Source of the DNA: Chloroflexus sp. Y-396-1
Lineage (GTDB): Bacteria; Chloroflexota; Chloroflexia; Chloroflexales; Chloroflexaceae
Direction of reading: 5' to 3'
Length of the DNA: 64,000 nt
Assembly (NCBI RefSeq): GCF_000516515.1
Contig: NZ_KI911784.1
Coordinates: 434,001 to 498,000 of the forward strand
Shown here piece after piece: positions 1 through 8,562 of the stretch (its first letter is position 1; every line of letters begins with the position of its first letter). Made by a program: the position numbers and the translations under genes. Under the pieces are notes generated by a model. That model was not told the origin of the DNA. It ran no database searches and was given only the letters and a program-made list of their open reading frames with translations.

Positions 1-1
1 A

Positions 2-3000
2 GAAGCCGACGTTGCAGCATATTTCTCAAGTGATGATGTGTCGTTACGTGAAGAAGACGGTTCAGACGAACGTTTGACCGGTACATTCCGCATTCCCAAA
101 GCAAGTCTTGACGAGAGTCTGGCACCAACTGGCGCTGTGAGTGCACTCAGTGAGAAGAAGGAAGATGTTCCCGCCGAGCCGGAACTAAAGCCCTTCTCGC
201 TTGAAGAGTTGGGCCTCTCGCCCGAAGAGATTGCCCAGCTTGAGGCTGCCCAGCAGCAGGCGCAGCCCGCCGATGCTGAGCCAGAACTGAAGCCCTTCTC
301 ACTCGAAGAGTTGGGTCTCTCGCCCGAAGAGATTGCCCAGCTTGAGGCTGCCCAGCAGCAGGCGCAGCCCGCCGATGCTGAGCCGGAGCTAAAGCCCTTC
401 TCGCTTGAAGAGTTGGGTCTCTCGCCCGAAGAGATTGCCCGGCTTGAGGCCGCCCAGCAGCAGGCGCAGCCCGCCGATGCTGAGCCAGAACTGAAGCCCT
501 TCTCGCTTGAAGAGTTGGGTCTCTCGCCCGAAGAGATTGCCCAGCTTGAGGCCGCCCAGCAGCAGGCGCAGCCCGCCGATGCTGAGCCAGAACTGAAGCC
601 CTTCTCACTCGAAGAGTTGGGTCTCTCGCCCGAAGAGATTGCCCAGCTTGAGGCTGCCCAGCAGCAGGCGCAGCCCGCCGATGCTGAGCCGGAGCTAAAG
701 CCCTTCTCGCTTGAAGAGTTGGGTCTCTCGCCCGAAGAGATTGCCCAGCTTGAGGCCGCCCAGCAGCAGGCGCAGCCCGCCGATGCTGAGCCAGAACTGA
801 AGCCCTTCTCACTCGAAGAGTTGGGTCTCTCGCCCGAAGAGATTGCCCAGCTTGAGGCTGCCCAGCAGCCAGCGCAGCCCGCCGATGCTGAGCCAGAGCT
901 GACCCCCTTCTCGCTTGAAGAGTTGGGTCTCTCGCCCGAAGAGATTGCCCAGCTTGAGGCTGCCCAGCAGCCAGCGCAGCCCGCCGATGCTGAGCCGGAG
1001 CTAAAGCCCTTCTCGCTTGAAGAGTTGGGTCTCTCGCCCGAAGAGATTGCCCAGCTTGAGGCTGCCCAGCAGCAGGCGCAGCCCGCCGATGCTGAGCCAG
1101 AGCTGACCCCCTTCTCGCTTGAAGAGTTGGGTCTCTCGCCCGAAGAGATTGCCCAGCTTGAGGCCGCCCAGCAGCAGGCGCAGCCCGCCGATGCTGAGCC
1201 AGAGCTAAAGCCCTTCTCGCTTGAAGAGCTGGGTCTCTCGCCCGAAGAGATTGCCCAGCTTGAGGCTGCCCAGCAGGCACCAGCCACTAGCGAAACAATC
1301 GCATTTACTGATGAGCCGATTGATAGCCTGCTGTCAGCAGTAAGTTCTGATGAAGGTGATATATTTGCCCACCTGGAACCTTCGGCAACGAGTGGTGAGA
1401 CATCGTTCGAGCTACCCGGCGTTGAACCCATTTCATTCGAGGAATTTGCCAGTCTTGAACCTTTCTCCTTCGATGATATTGAAGGGGGAACCACAACCAG
1501 TAGTGAGCTAGGCATCTCGCCTGAGGAAATCGAAGGCATTGAGTTAGGCAATTTTGAGACAGTTGTGCTCTCGGATAACGAAGAGCCAATGATCGACACC
1601 GGTGATCCCGATCTCAACCGACTGATTCAATTGGGATACCGGCAGGGATATGTCGATCTCACCGATATTATTGCTGTTGTGAAAGACCCCGAACGTGAGG
1701 CCGACCGGATTGAGCAGATCGGCTGGTCGCTCTATCGTGCGGGAATTCAGATTCGTGACGGTGATGAGATCATCGATATGGAGGCAGAGCTTGGCGAAGA
1801 AGAACCGGCAGGAGTATCATCCACGGTATCAGCCGACCTGACTCCATTCGATGAAGGTCCCGCCATCCCCGCCGAGCCGGAGCTGACCCCCTTCTCGCTT
1901 GAAGAGTTGGGCCTCTCGCCCGAAGAGATCGCCCAGCTTGAGGCCGCCCAGCAGCAGGCGCAGCCCGCTCCCGCCGAGCCAGAGCTGACCCCCTTCTCGC
2001 TTGAAGAGTTGGGCCTCTCGCCCGAAGAGATTGCCCAGCTTGAGGCTGCCCAGCAGCCAGCGCAGCCCGCCGATGCTGAGCCAGAGCTGACCCCCTTCTC
2101 GCTTGAAGAGTTGGGCCTCTCGCCCGAAGAGATTGCCCAGCTTGAGGCCGCCCAGCAGCCAGCGCAGCCCGCCGATGCTGAGCCAGAGCTAAAGCCCTTC
2201 TCGCTTGAAGAGCTGGGTCTCTCGCCCGAAGAGATTGCCCAGCTTGAGGCTGCCCAGCAGCAGGCGCAGCCCGCCGATGCTGAGCCAGAACTGAAGCCCT
2301 TCTCACTCGAAGAGTTGGGTCTCTCGCCCGAAGAGATTGCCCAGCTTGAGGCTGCCCAGCAGCCAGCGCAGCCCGCCGATGCTGAGCCGGAGCTAAAGCC
2401 CTTCTCGCTTGAAGAGTTGGGTCTCTCGCCCGAAGAGATTGCCCAGCTTGAGGCTGCCCAGCAGCCAGCGCAGCCCGCCGATGCTGAGCCAGAACTGAAG
2501 CCCTTCTCGCTTGAAGAGTTGGGTCTCTCGCCCGAAGAGATTGCCCAGCTTGAGGCTGCCCAGCAGCAGGCGCAGCCCGCCGATGCTGAGCCGGAGCTAA
2601 AGCCCTTCTCGCTTGAAGAGTTGGGTCTCTCGCCCGAAGAGATTGCCCAGCTTGAGGCTGCCCAGCAGCAGGCGCAGCCCGCTCCCAACGAGCCGGAGCT
2701 AAAGCCCTTCTCGCTTGAAGAGTTGGGTCTCTCACCCGAAGAGATTGCTCAACTGGAAGCGGCTCGACAAACTCAACCGCAACCAGATACTGCGGTTACA
2801 TCTGAAGATGACCTGTTCGACTTCAGCATTGCTGAAACGGCACCGGTCGCAAAGGCTGTTCGTACCACACCACGCAGAGAGGAGCCACCACAAACACCGG
2901 CGCCAGAGGATATTGGCTTCGTTCCCGAACCACTCGACGCCCTCGATGACATCTGGCAAACACCGCCGGAGCTACCGAAAGCTGAGCCAGCACGAGTTGT

Positions 3001-3499
3001 ATTGCCACCACTTGGTGAGCGAACGAAATCACAACCAACATCGCAGCCATCCGTCAGTGAAGAACGCCGGAGCGTAACGCCGACCCGCGACGACCTACGT
3101 TTCGCCCGTCGGGAAGCTGCCAGCAGTGGACGGGGTCGATCTGCACGGGCGCCACTCCGCCCACGTGCACCGGAAGATTTTATTCCGACCGGCAATACAA
3201 CCATAGACGATTACCTGCGGCAACTAAGTGCTAATCCAACAAATCATGCACTGGCATTCACAATTGCCCGTCTCTGTGCGCAAACTGGTCAGGCTGAATT
3301 GATGGCCGTTATCTATCGGCGATTACTTAAACACTCCAATCTACTGGATCAAATGGCCGAAGAACTGGAAGATCTCATTAATACGGTTGAAGAGAGATCA
3401 GTTCTGCGGCAGTTATACCGCATTCTCGGCGATGTTTATTCGCGTCAAGGGCGACTGGAAGAGGCAATAGCTACGTACAGCGCCACTTTTGCAGAATAA
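2..3499 (+). CDS. Giant acidic 34-residue-repeat protein with TPR-like C-terminus (5' partial)
   Basis: The frame is open from base 2, so the true start lies before the window; the GTG at 38 is only the first in-window start-like codon. About 1165 residues are visible. Two blocks of near-identical 34-residue repeats (core LEELGLSPEEIAQLEA plus a Gln/Pro/Ala linker) hold 11 and 9 copies. Between them is a unique stretch (about bases 1590-1790) with LIQLGYRQGYVDLTDI and an RAGIQI end that resembles sigma-70 region 1.1. After the repeats come a Pro-rich low-complexity region and a C-terminal helical segment with a TPR-like unit (YRILGDVYSRQGRLEEAIATY). No signal peptide or membrane segment is visible. 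A Roadblock/LC7 gene follows 43 bp downstream, which suggests a small-GTPase-linked role such as polarity or gliding; that is inference. The function is unknown, but the coding call is secure because substitutions between repeats keep the frame. Confidence 0.85.
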   Translation, partial: EADVAAYFSSDDVSLREEDGSDERLTGTFRIPKASLDESLAPTGAVSALSEKKEDVPAEPELKPFSLEELGLSPEEIAQLEAAQQQAQPADAEPELKPFSLEELGLSPEEIAQLEAAQQQAQPADAEPELKPFSLEELGLSPEEIARLEAAQQQAQPADAEPELKPFSLEELGLSPEEIAQLEAAQQQAQPADAEPELKPFSLEELGLSPEEIAQLEAAQQQAQPADAEPELKPFSLEELGLSPEEIAQLEAAQQQAQPADAEPELKPFSLEELGLSPEEIAQLEAAQQPAQPADAEPELTPFSLEELGLSPEEIAQLEAAQQPAQPADAEPELKPFSLEELGLSPEEIAQLEAAQQQAQPADAEPELTPFSLEELGLSPEEIAQLEAAQQQAQPADAEPELKPFSLEELGLSPEEIAQLEAAQQAPATSETIAFTDEPIDSLLSAVSSDEGDIFAHLEPSATSGETSFELPGVEPISFEEFASLEPFSFDDIEGGTTTSSELGISPEEIEGIELGNFETVVLSDNEEPMIDTGDPDLNRLIQLGYRQGYVDLTDIIAVVKDPEREADRIEQIGWSLYRAGIQIRDGDEIIDMEAELGEEEPAGVSSTVSADLTPFDEGPAIPAEPELTPFSLEELGLSPEEIAQLEAAQQQAQPAPAEPELTPFSLEELGLSPEEIAQLEAAQQPAQPADAEPELTPFSLEELGLSPEEIAQLEAAQQPAQPADAEPELKPFSLEELGLSPEEIAQLEAAQQQAQPADAEPELKPFSLEELGLSPEEIAQLEAAQQPAQPADAEPELKPFSLEELGLSPEEIAQLEAAQQPAQPADAEPELKPFSLEELGLSPEEIAQLEAAQQQAQPADAEPELKPFSLEELGLSPEEIAQLEAAQQQAQPAPNEPELKPFSLEELGLSPEEIAQLEAARQTQPQPDTAVTSEDDLFDFSIAETAPVAKAVRTTPRREEPPQTPAPEDIGFVPEPLDALDDIWQTPPELPKAEPARVVLPPLGERTKSQPTSQPSVSEERRSVTPTRDDLRFARREAASSGRGRSARAPLRPRAPEDFIPTGNTTIDDYLRQLSANPTNHALAFTIARLCAQTGQAELMAVIYRRLLKHSNLLDQMAEELEDLINTVEERSVLRQLYRILGDVYSRQGRLEEAIATYSATFAE
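173..1277 (+). repeat. Tandem 102-bp coding repeats, block 1 (11 copies)
   Basis: There are eleven in-frame copies of a 102-bp unit, the last one degenerating at its 3' end. Copies differ by a few bases, mostly synonymous (ctcgaa/cttgaa, gctgcc/gccgcc) or K/T and Q/P swaps. This near-identity points to recent expansion or gene conversion. Confidence 0.95.
1871..2788 (+). repeat. Tandem 102-bp coding repeats, block 2 (9 copies)
   Basis: There are nine further copies of the same 102-bp unit as in the first block, restarting after about 590 bp of unique coding sequence. The first three copies carry the PELTPF variant and the later ones PELKPF. The last copy diverges into ARQTQPQPD. Confidence 0.95.
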
Positions 3500-3542
3500 G
3501 TGAGGTATCCGTCGTTTTTAGTAGACGAAAGCAGACTACACG

Positions 3543-3914
3543 ATGGCACCACAAGAAAGGTTTAGCATGCGACGCATTGTAGAAGATCTCATCCGGGTCG
3601 ATGGCGTCATTGGAAGCTTGCTGGTTGGCAAAGATGGTTTGGTTGTCGCCAGCACGCTGCTTGATGAAGAAGATGCTGAGATCCTGGGCGCAATGTCAGC
3701 AGCCGTCTTCGGCGAAATTGACAAAGCAACCCGACGGCTAGGGGTCGGGAATCTCGTCGATTCAATCATTGATGCCAAAGACGGTTCGATCTTGATGCTC
3801 GAAGCCAAAGAGCTAATCCTGGTGGTGATTACCCAGCGCACGGTCAACCTCGGTCTGGTCAAAATGGAAATGCGCCGTGCCGCTAAACGGATCAGCGAAG
3901 CAGTGCCGATCTGA
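3543..3914 (+). CDS. Roadblock/LC7 domain protein
   Basis: This 123-residue protein has the alpha-beta Roadblock/LC7 pattern: an N-terminal helix (RRIVEDLIRVDGV), a GSLLVGKDGLVVAS strand pair, a central helix, DGSILMLEAKELILVVIT strands and a final helix (MEMRRAAKRISEAV). Bacterial members such as MglB act as partners or GAPs of small Ras-like GTPases. The start at 3543 has a weak ribosome site; an alternative ATG at 3567 follows GAAAGG and would give a protein 8 residues shorter. It lies 43 bp after the giant repeat gene and is probably co-transcribed with it. No GTPase gene is visible nearby, so the partner is not known. Confidence 0.85.
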   Translation: MAPQERFSMRRIVEDLIRVDGVIGSLLVGKDGLVVASTLLDEEDAEILGAMSAAVFGEIDKATRRLGVGNLVDSIIDAKDGSILMLEAKELILVVITQRTVNLGLVKMEMRRAAKRISEAVPI

Positions 3915-3941
3915 TCGCAGCTAGGACACGTATCTGCTGCA

Positions 3942-3972
3942 AAGAACGACAGGCAATCAGTCTGTCGTTCTT
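3942..3972 (+). terminator. Hairpin terminator after Roadblock gene
   Basis: A perfect 11-bp inverted repeat (AAGAACGACAG / CTGTCGTTCTT) with a 9-nt loop sits 28 bp after the Roadblock stop. The T-tract after it is weak. Confidence 0.7.
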
Positions 3973-4236
3973 CGTTGTTCGCTCCTATCCGCCACTCACA
4001 AGGAGTATAGCCCTTCCGTAACGGCTGCGGTAGGATAGATACCTCTATCGCACCTTCCCATTCGTCTCCTCTGGCAAAGCAGTGAGAGGTTGCTCAGCAA
4101 GTTCATCCACCAGCAAACGCGCTTTACCCTTGCCCTTCCTCTCGCTTTGTGGGAAAGGGAGGGAACCAGACGTCCTGAGTACGCGGGCCGCTGATATGCG
4201 TCGGGTGATCATCCTGAAGAGCAGACATTCGGGTTA

Positions 4237-4245
4237 TGGTATACT
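4237..4245 (+). promoter_or_regulatory. Extended -10 promoter for ndk
   Basis: TGG-TATACT is an extended -10 element about 44 bp upstream of the ndk ATG. No clear -35 box is seen at 17-18 bp spacing. Confidence 0.45.
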
Positions 4246-4288
4246 GACCGCGGAAAACAAACCTGTTTCACCATTTGATGAGGTATCC

Positions 4289-4744
4289 ATGGAACGTGCA
4301 TTGTTAATCCTGAAACCTGACGCAGTACAGCGAGGACTGATTGGTGCTATCATTAGCCGGTTCGAGCAACGTGGCTTAAAGTTTCAAGGTCTCAAACTGA
4401 TGCAGGTAGACGAAGCCCTTGCTCGTCGGCATTATGCCGAGCATGAAGGCAAGAGCTTTTTCAATGGTCTGGTCAGCTATATCACCTCAGGGCCGGTCGT
4501 AGTGGCGGTTGTCGCCGGTAAGCCAGGCACTGTCGAGCTGGTTCGTGCGATGGTTGGAGCGACCAACCCGGCCAAAGCTGCCCCAGGTACCATCCGAGGT
4601 GATTTTGGGGTAGATATTGGCAGAAACCTGATTCACGCCTCAGACTCGCCGGAAAGTGGCGAACGCGAAACGGCTATCTTCTTCCAGCCCCATGAGCTGG
4701 TTGGTGAGTGGAATCGCTCTCTTGACGGTTGGATCTACGAATAG
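4289..4744 (+). CDS. ndk: Nucleoside diphosphate kinase
   Basis: This 151-residue protein moves the gamma-phosphate of ATP to NDPs through a phospho-histidine. It begins MERALLILKPDAVQRGL, the canonical family N-terminus, and carries the active-site block NLIHASDSPESGERE with the catalytic His at residue 116. Length matches the family. The frame is open upstream to 4082, but the conserved N-terminus and the GATGAGG sequence just before 4289 fix the start there. It appears to be transcribed alone, with a hairpin directly after it. Confidence 0.97.
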   Translation: MERALLILKPDAVQRGLIGAIISRFEQRGLKFQGLKLMQVDEALARRHYAEHEGKSFFNGLVSYITSGPVVVAVVAGKPGTVELVRAMVGATNPAKAAPGTIRGDFGVDIGRNLIHASDSPESGERETAIFFQPHELVGEWNRSLDGWIYE

Positions 4745-4760
4745 TTCAGGGTTATCGATA

Positions 4761-4778
4761 ACGGACATTACTGTCCGT
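4761..4778 (+). terminator. Small hairpin after ndk
   Basis: A 7-bp perfect stem (ACGGACA / TGTCCGT) with a 4-nt loop starts 16 bp after the ndk stop and 50 bp before the DAHP synthase start. It may be a weak terminator or attenuator; there is no T-tract. Confidence 0.4.
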
Positions 4779-4827
4779 CAATGCGGTTGGCGCGATCAGA
4801 TGATTGCAACCAACCGCCAACTTGTCT

Positions 4828-5871
4828 ATGCTGGTAGTCATGGAAGCCCATGCCACGGCAGAGCAGATTGAAGCCGTGTGCGCCGAAATCCGGGCCATGG
4901 GATTTACCCCACACCCAATGCCGGGGCCAACCCGTACCGCAATTGGCATAACGGGAAATCAAGGCCCAATTGAGCAAGCCGGGCGATTACAACGTCTGCC
5001 CGGAGTGAGCCAATTAATCCGTGTAACAGTACCGTATAAGCTAGTAAGTCGGGAATTCAAAGAACTCGATACCGTCGTTGACGTCGGAGGGGTTCCAATT
5101 GGTGGTCATGGGATTGCCATTATTGCCGGCCCGTGTACTGTCGAAAGTCGTGAGCAAACGCTGAAGATAGCCCATGCTGTTCAAGCTGCCGGTGCAGTTA
5201 TGCTGCGGGGTGGAGCCTACAAACCACGGACATCGCCCTATACCTTCCAGGGTTTGGGGAAAGTCGGGTTACAGATTCTGGCCGAAGCACGGGCACTAAC
5301 CGGGATGCCGGTCGTTACCGAAGTGATGGACACAGAAACCCTCCCCCTGGTAACCCAGTACGCCGATATGTTGCAAATCGGTGCGCGTAACATGCAAAAC
5401 TATTCGCTGCTCCGTGCAGTCGGACGTACCCGGCATCCTGTCCTACTCAAACGAGGTTTTGCTGCCACAGTGAAAGACCTGCTCTTGGCCGCTGAATACA
5501 TTTTGGCCGAGGGCAATCCGCATGTTGTCCTGTGCGAACGAGGGATTCGCACATTTGACGACAGTCTTCGCTTTACTCTCGACCTAGGAGCGGTTCCGCT
5601 GATCAAGAAACTTTCTCATCTCCCGGTGATTGTTGATCCATCACACGCCAGTGGACGGGCTGATATGGTAATACCGATGGCGCGAGCGGCGATTGCTGCC
5701 GGTGCTGACGGTTTGATCATTGAAGTACACGATAATCCGGCCTTCGCTGTTTGTGACGGTACTCAATCGCTGGTACCTGAAGGTTTCGCCGAATTAATGC
5801 AACAATTGCAACGGATTGCCATCGCAATCGGACGACCGCTAATACATGAGAGGATAACGCAATCCGGTTAA
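4828..5871 (+). CDS. aroF: 3-deoxy-7-phosphoheptulonate (DAHP) synthase
   Basis: This 347-residue enzyme condenses PEP and erythrose 4-phosphate in the first step of the shikimate pathway. It is the AroAI-beta/Thermotoga type: an N-terminal ferredoxin-like domain (about residues 1-70, MLVVMEAHATAEQIEAV) precedes the TIM barrel. Barrel motifs are GPCTVESREQ, RGGAYKPRTSPY, QIGARNMQNY, LLKRGF and DPSHASGR. The start at ATG 4828 fits the family N-terminus; a TTG at 4804 would add eight residues without homology. The N-terminal domain in this type is usually the site of feedback control by aromatic amino acids (family knowledge). The rodA-like gene starts 53 bp later on the same strand. Confidence 0.95.
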   Translation: MLVVMEAHATAEQIEAVCAEIRAMGFTPHPMPGPTRTAIGITGNQGPIEQAGRLQRLPGVSQLIRVTVPYKLVSREFKELDTVVDVGGVPIGGHGIAIIAGPCTVESREQTLKIAHAVQAAGAVMLRGGAYKPRTSPYTFQGLGKVGLQILAEARALTGMPVVTEVMDTETLPLVTQYADMLQIGARNMQNYSLLRAVGRTRHPVLLKRGFAATVKDLLLAAEYILAEGNPHVVLCERGIRTFDDSLRFTLDLGAVPLIKKLSHLPVIVDPSHASGRADMVIPMARAAIAAGADGLIIEVHDNPAFAVCDGTQSLVPEGFAELMQQLQRIAIAIGRPLIHERITQSG

Positions 5872-5924
5872 TTACGAATCCGAGCGTAACCTCGGCTGCT
5901 TGAAAACACCCAAAGAGGGAAAGG

Positions 5925-7049
5925 ATGGAGATCAGACGCTGGCGTGATCTGGACTGGGCCATATTGGGGAGCGTGATCGTGTTGCTCATTATCGGCATTT
6001 TAGCGCTCCACAGTGCTACCCTTAACGCCGTAGCCGGTAATGGGTTACCACTACGCCCGGTCTTTAACCGTCAAATCATCTACATCATCGTTGGTCTGCT
6101 CCTCATGGGAGCCATGATGTTGTTTGATTACCGTCTGCTCTCGAGTCTCGCTCGACCGCTCTACATCGGTATTATTCTTCTACTGAGCGCAGTGCTGGTT
6201 GTTGGGCGCATCAGCGAAGGGGCACAAAGCTGGATTGCCATCGGCGAACGTACTTTTCAGCCAGCAGAATTGGCAAAACTGGTACTAATCCTGACGCTGG
6301 CCGCCTACTGGCAGCGCTATGCTGATCGTGGTGGAAGCTGGTTCATCCAGGCCGGTGGCCTGCTGATTGCAATACCTCCCATGGCTTTGATCTTCGTTCA
6401 ACCCGATTTAGGGACGACCCTGGTTATGGCCAGCATCTGGTTGGTGATCGCATGGGGGGGCGGTATGCGGTTATCGCAATTACTGACATTACTCGTTGTA
6501 TCAATCCCCCTTGCGTGGATTGCCTGGCATTACGTGCTCGACTCGTATCAGCAAATCCGGCTTAGCACCTTTTACTATCTGCTCACCAATCCGGCGGCGG
6601 CTGATTTTAATGCTGCCTACAATGTGATTCAAGCCCTTAATGCAATTAGTTCGGGAGGCCTTACCGGTGCAGGACTTACCCGTGGTCTGTTTAGCCAGGG
6701 CAACTATGTGCCGGTGCAACATACCGACTTTATCTTTGCAGTGATTGGTGAAGAGTTAGGCTTTATCGGTGGTGTGGTATTGATTGTGTTTCTGACCGTC
6801 TTACTCTGGCAGACGCTCACTGTTGCCGGGAAAGCTCGTGATCAATTCGGACGATTGGTCGCTCTCGGTATTTTTGGGATGCTTTTCAGCCATATCATTA
6901 TCAATCTCAGTATGAACATGAGTTTACTGCCGGTTACCGGTCTGCCATTACCATTCGTCTCGGCTGGTGGGAGTTTTATGCTGACTACGCTGGCTGCGGT
7001 CGGTATCTTACAAAGCATCAGTCTGCGTCATCGGCAAATCGCTTTTTAA
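5925..7049 (+). CDS. rodA: RodA/FtsW-type SEDS peptidoglycan polymerase
   Basis: This 374-residue polytopic membrane protein of the SEDS family makes glycan strands from lipid II together with a class B PBP. About ten hydrophobic helices are visible. SEDS signatures include the AQSWIAIGERTFQPAELAK block, VQPDLGTTLV, the conserved loop HTDFIFAVIGEELGFIGG and the C-terminal LPVTGLPLPFVSAGGS. The absence of a long extracytoplasmic or C-terminal extension favours RodA over FtsW, but no mre or division genes lie nearby to settle this. The ATG at 5925 is preceded by AGAGGGAAAGG. A hairpin terminator immediately follows the stop. Confidence 0.9.
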   Translation: MEIRRWRDLDWAILGSVIVLLIIGILALHSATLNAVAGNGLPLRPVFNRQIIYIIVGLLLMGAMMLFDYRLLSSLARPLYIGIILLLSAVLVVGRISEGAQSWIAIGERTFQPAELAKLVLILTLAAYWQRYADRGGSWFIQAGGLLIAIPPMALIFVQPDLGTTLVMASIWLVIAWGGGMRLSQLLTLLVVSIPLAWIAWHYVLDSYQQIRLSTFYYLLTNPAAADFNAAYNVIQALNAISSGGLTGAGLTRGLFSQGNYVPVQHTDFIFAVIGEELGFIGGVVLIVFLTVLLWQTLTVAGKARDQFGRLVALGIFGMLFSHIIINLSMNMSLLPVTGLPLPFVSAGGSFMLTTLAAVGILQSISLRHRQIAF

Positions 7050-7051
7050 GG

Positions 7052-7074
7052 AGGGCGAGGCAGTACCTCGCCCT
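7052..7074. terminator. Hairpin after rodA
   Basis: A GC-rich 9-bp stem (AGGGCGAGG / CCTCGCCCT) with a 5-nt loop begins 2 bp after the rodA stop. It lies between the convergent rodA and PfkB genes and may serve both. Confidence 0.65.
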
Positions 7075-7169
7075 TACGTTTGAAGTACAGCACCCTCAGA
7101 GGTGAGCCGTGCTTTTTGAGCGTGTTCAGCTCCACACGCTCAACAACCAAGGCTGGAATGCAAGCCGGA

Positions 7170-8075
7170 CTATGGTGTTGGTTGAGTTTCTCGCACCAAT
7201 GCCTCAACCTCAGCCAATGTTGGCAGGGAGCTACGGCCACCAAGACCACGAGTTTTGAGCGCGGCAGCGGCACTGGCAAAACGCAGGGCCATCGGCAAGG
7301 GATCGTTACGGAGTAAAGAAAAGAGCAGTGCACCGTGAAAAACATCACCACAACCGGTCGTATCCACCGGACTGGTAGGAAATGCAGGCGTAAAGATCAG
7401 TTCGCCACCTGAACAGGCCCAACTTCCAGCCTCACCAGCCGTCACTACAACCAATGTGCGATACTGTTCGGCCAGAGCCTGCGTTGCCGCAGCCAGATCG
7501 GAAAGACCGGTCACAGCACGGGCGAAATTGGCTGAGACCACAATGTCATCACACAGAGGCAGCAACTCTAGCACCGTTGGATTCACCCGCTCAGCGTCAA
7601 TCATGATCCGTCCGCCAGCAGCGCGCACCTGATGAGCAGCCGTCAGTGCGACTGGCAGATGACTGTCGATCAGCAAGGCACGAGTTTGTGCTGCCAGTGC
7701 TGGTGGAAAGTCAAGATTGCTAAAGACAGCCGCTTCGTTGTACCACCAGACAGTACGCCGGTCGCTTCCTGGCTCGGCCAGGACGAAGGCAATGTGCGAC
7801 GAGCCATGACCCGTCATAAGGAGAGAGGTATCAACTCCAAAACGGTTCAGCTCTGCGCGAATAGCAGTCCCGTACCGATCATCACCAACGGCACTCAACA
7901 ATGCCACTCGTGCTCCGAGCCGGGCCAGCGTTACCAGGGCCGTTGCCACCGGGCCACCTCCCATCTCCACATATCCGGCCAACGGCTGCTTTTGACCAAG
8001 CGTAGGTGGGTGTGCTGTCACACCGATCAAATCCCAACTGGCAATCCCTACGCCGATCACATCAAAACGTGTCAT
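7170..8075 (-). CDS. PfkB-family carbohydrate kinase
   Basis: This 301-residue ribokinase-like kinase phosphorylates a sugar or nucleoside with ATP. The first PfkB signature appears as GGGPVATALVTLARLG and the second as DTTGCGDVFHGALL, containing the anion hole and catalytic Asp. The start at 8075 is chosen because GGGAGG lies just upstream and the family N-terminus FDVIGVGIASWDLIG follows; the frame is open further upstream but without support. The substrate is not readable from sequence. It is divergent from deoC, with a 487-bp spacer between them, which fits sugar or nucleoside salvage, but this link is inference. Confidence 0.88.
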   Translation of the reverse strand: MTRFDVIGVGIASWDLIGVTAHPPTLGQKQPLAGYVEMGGGPVATALVTLARLGARVALLSAVGDDRYGTAIRAELNRFGVDTSLLMTGHGSSHIAFVLAEPGSDRRTVWWYNEAAVFSNLDFPPALAAQTRALLIDSHLPVALTAAHQVRAAGGRIMIDAERVNPTVLELLPLCDDIVVSANFARAVTGLSDLAAATQALAEQYRTLVVVTAGEAGSWACSGGELIFTPAFPTSPVDTTGCGDVFHGALLFSLLRNDPLPMALRFASAAAALKTRGLGGRSSLPTLAEVEALVRETQPTP

Positions 8076-8562
8076 TATCAACCTCCCAAGTCTCGTTATT
8101 TCGCATATTTGCATCGTACCGTCATTCCCGATAGAAACGGGATATTTCTCCTCCACATGTGGTACACCGATTCAAGTGGAAAGACAGCGCATCGTCTTAT
8201 TGTCTCGACCCACTTCAAGGAGGAGCAGATTACGCATCGCAATGCCAGAAAACCCATTATCGCTTACCGAATCGCTCTACAACGGGAAAAAATGGGGAGA
8301 AAGGTACGTTCCTCCATCAGGATGCAGGCCAAAGGCCCGCGCTCCCAGATCGGGTCGCATATGGACTACGACGTAGCGTGAATAAGCAAAGGATATTCCT
8401 TTCCTATTCACCAACATCGTCGTGCACAAAGTCGGCGTTGAAATCAGTCCATAATGTCATTCGCCTATCATTACCATTCAGCGAACAGCTTGTCTAGCTA
8501 TGCTACAATAGCATCGTGAATGATGTCGAATAAGTGCGCCACCCGTCAAGAGGAGCGTTGTT
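8076..8562. other. Intergenic region between PfkB gene and deoC
   Basis: This is about 490 bp without a supported gene; open frames here lack ribosome sites and protein character. It must hold the promoters for both divergent genes. It contains a palindrome at 8499-8513 and, near 8333, a GGCCCGCGCTCCCAG fragment also found near 38228. Confidence 0.6.
8499..8513. promoter_or_regulatory. Palindrome ATGCTA-caa-TAGCAT upstream of deoC
   Basis: A perfect 6-bp inverted repeat with a 3-nt centre lies 50 bp upstream of the deoC start. The same arms occur at 24132-24146. It could be an operator or a small hairpin. Confidence 0.35.

Noticed and set aside
147-1280. Long leftward frame opposite the repeat gene (also 1747-2735 in two frames)
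   Set aside because: It comes from the 102-bp unit being a multiple of three without stops on the other strand; the Arg/Ala-rich product has no protein character.
4082-4288. N-terminal extension of ndk
   Set aside because: The family N-terminus starts exactly at ATG 4289, and the upstream frame has no ribosome site.
7632-8381. 249-codon rightward frame over the PfkB gene and spacer
   Set aside because: It is antisense to a clear kinase gene, is Cys/His/Gln rich with no pattern, and lacks a ribosome site.
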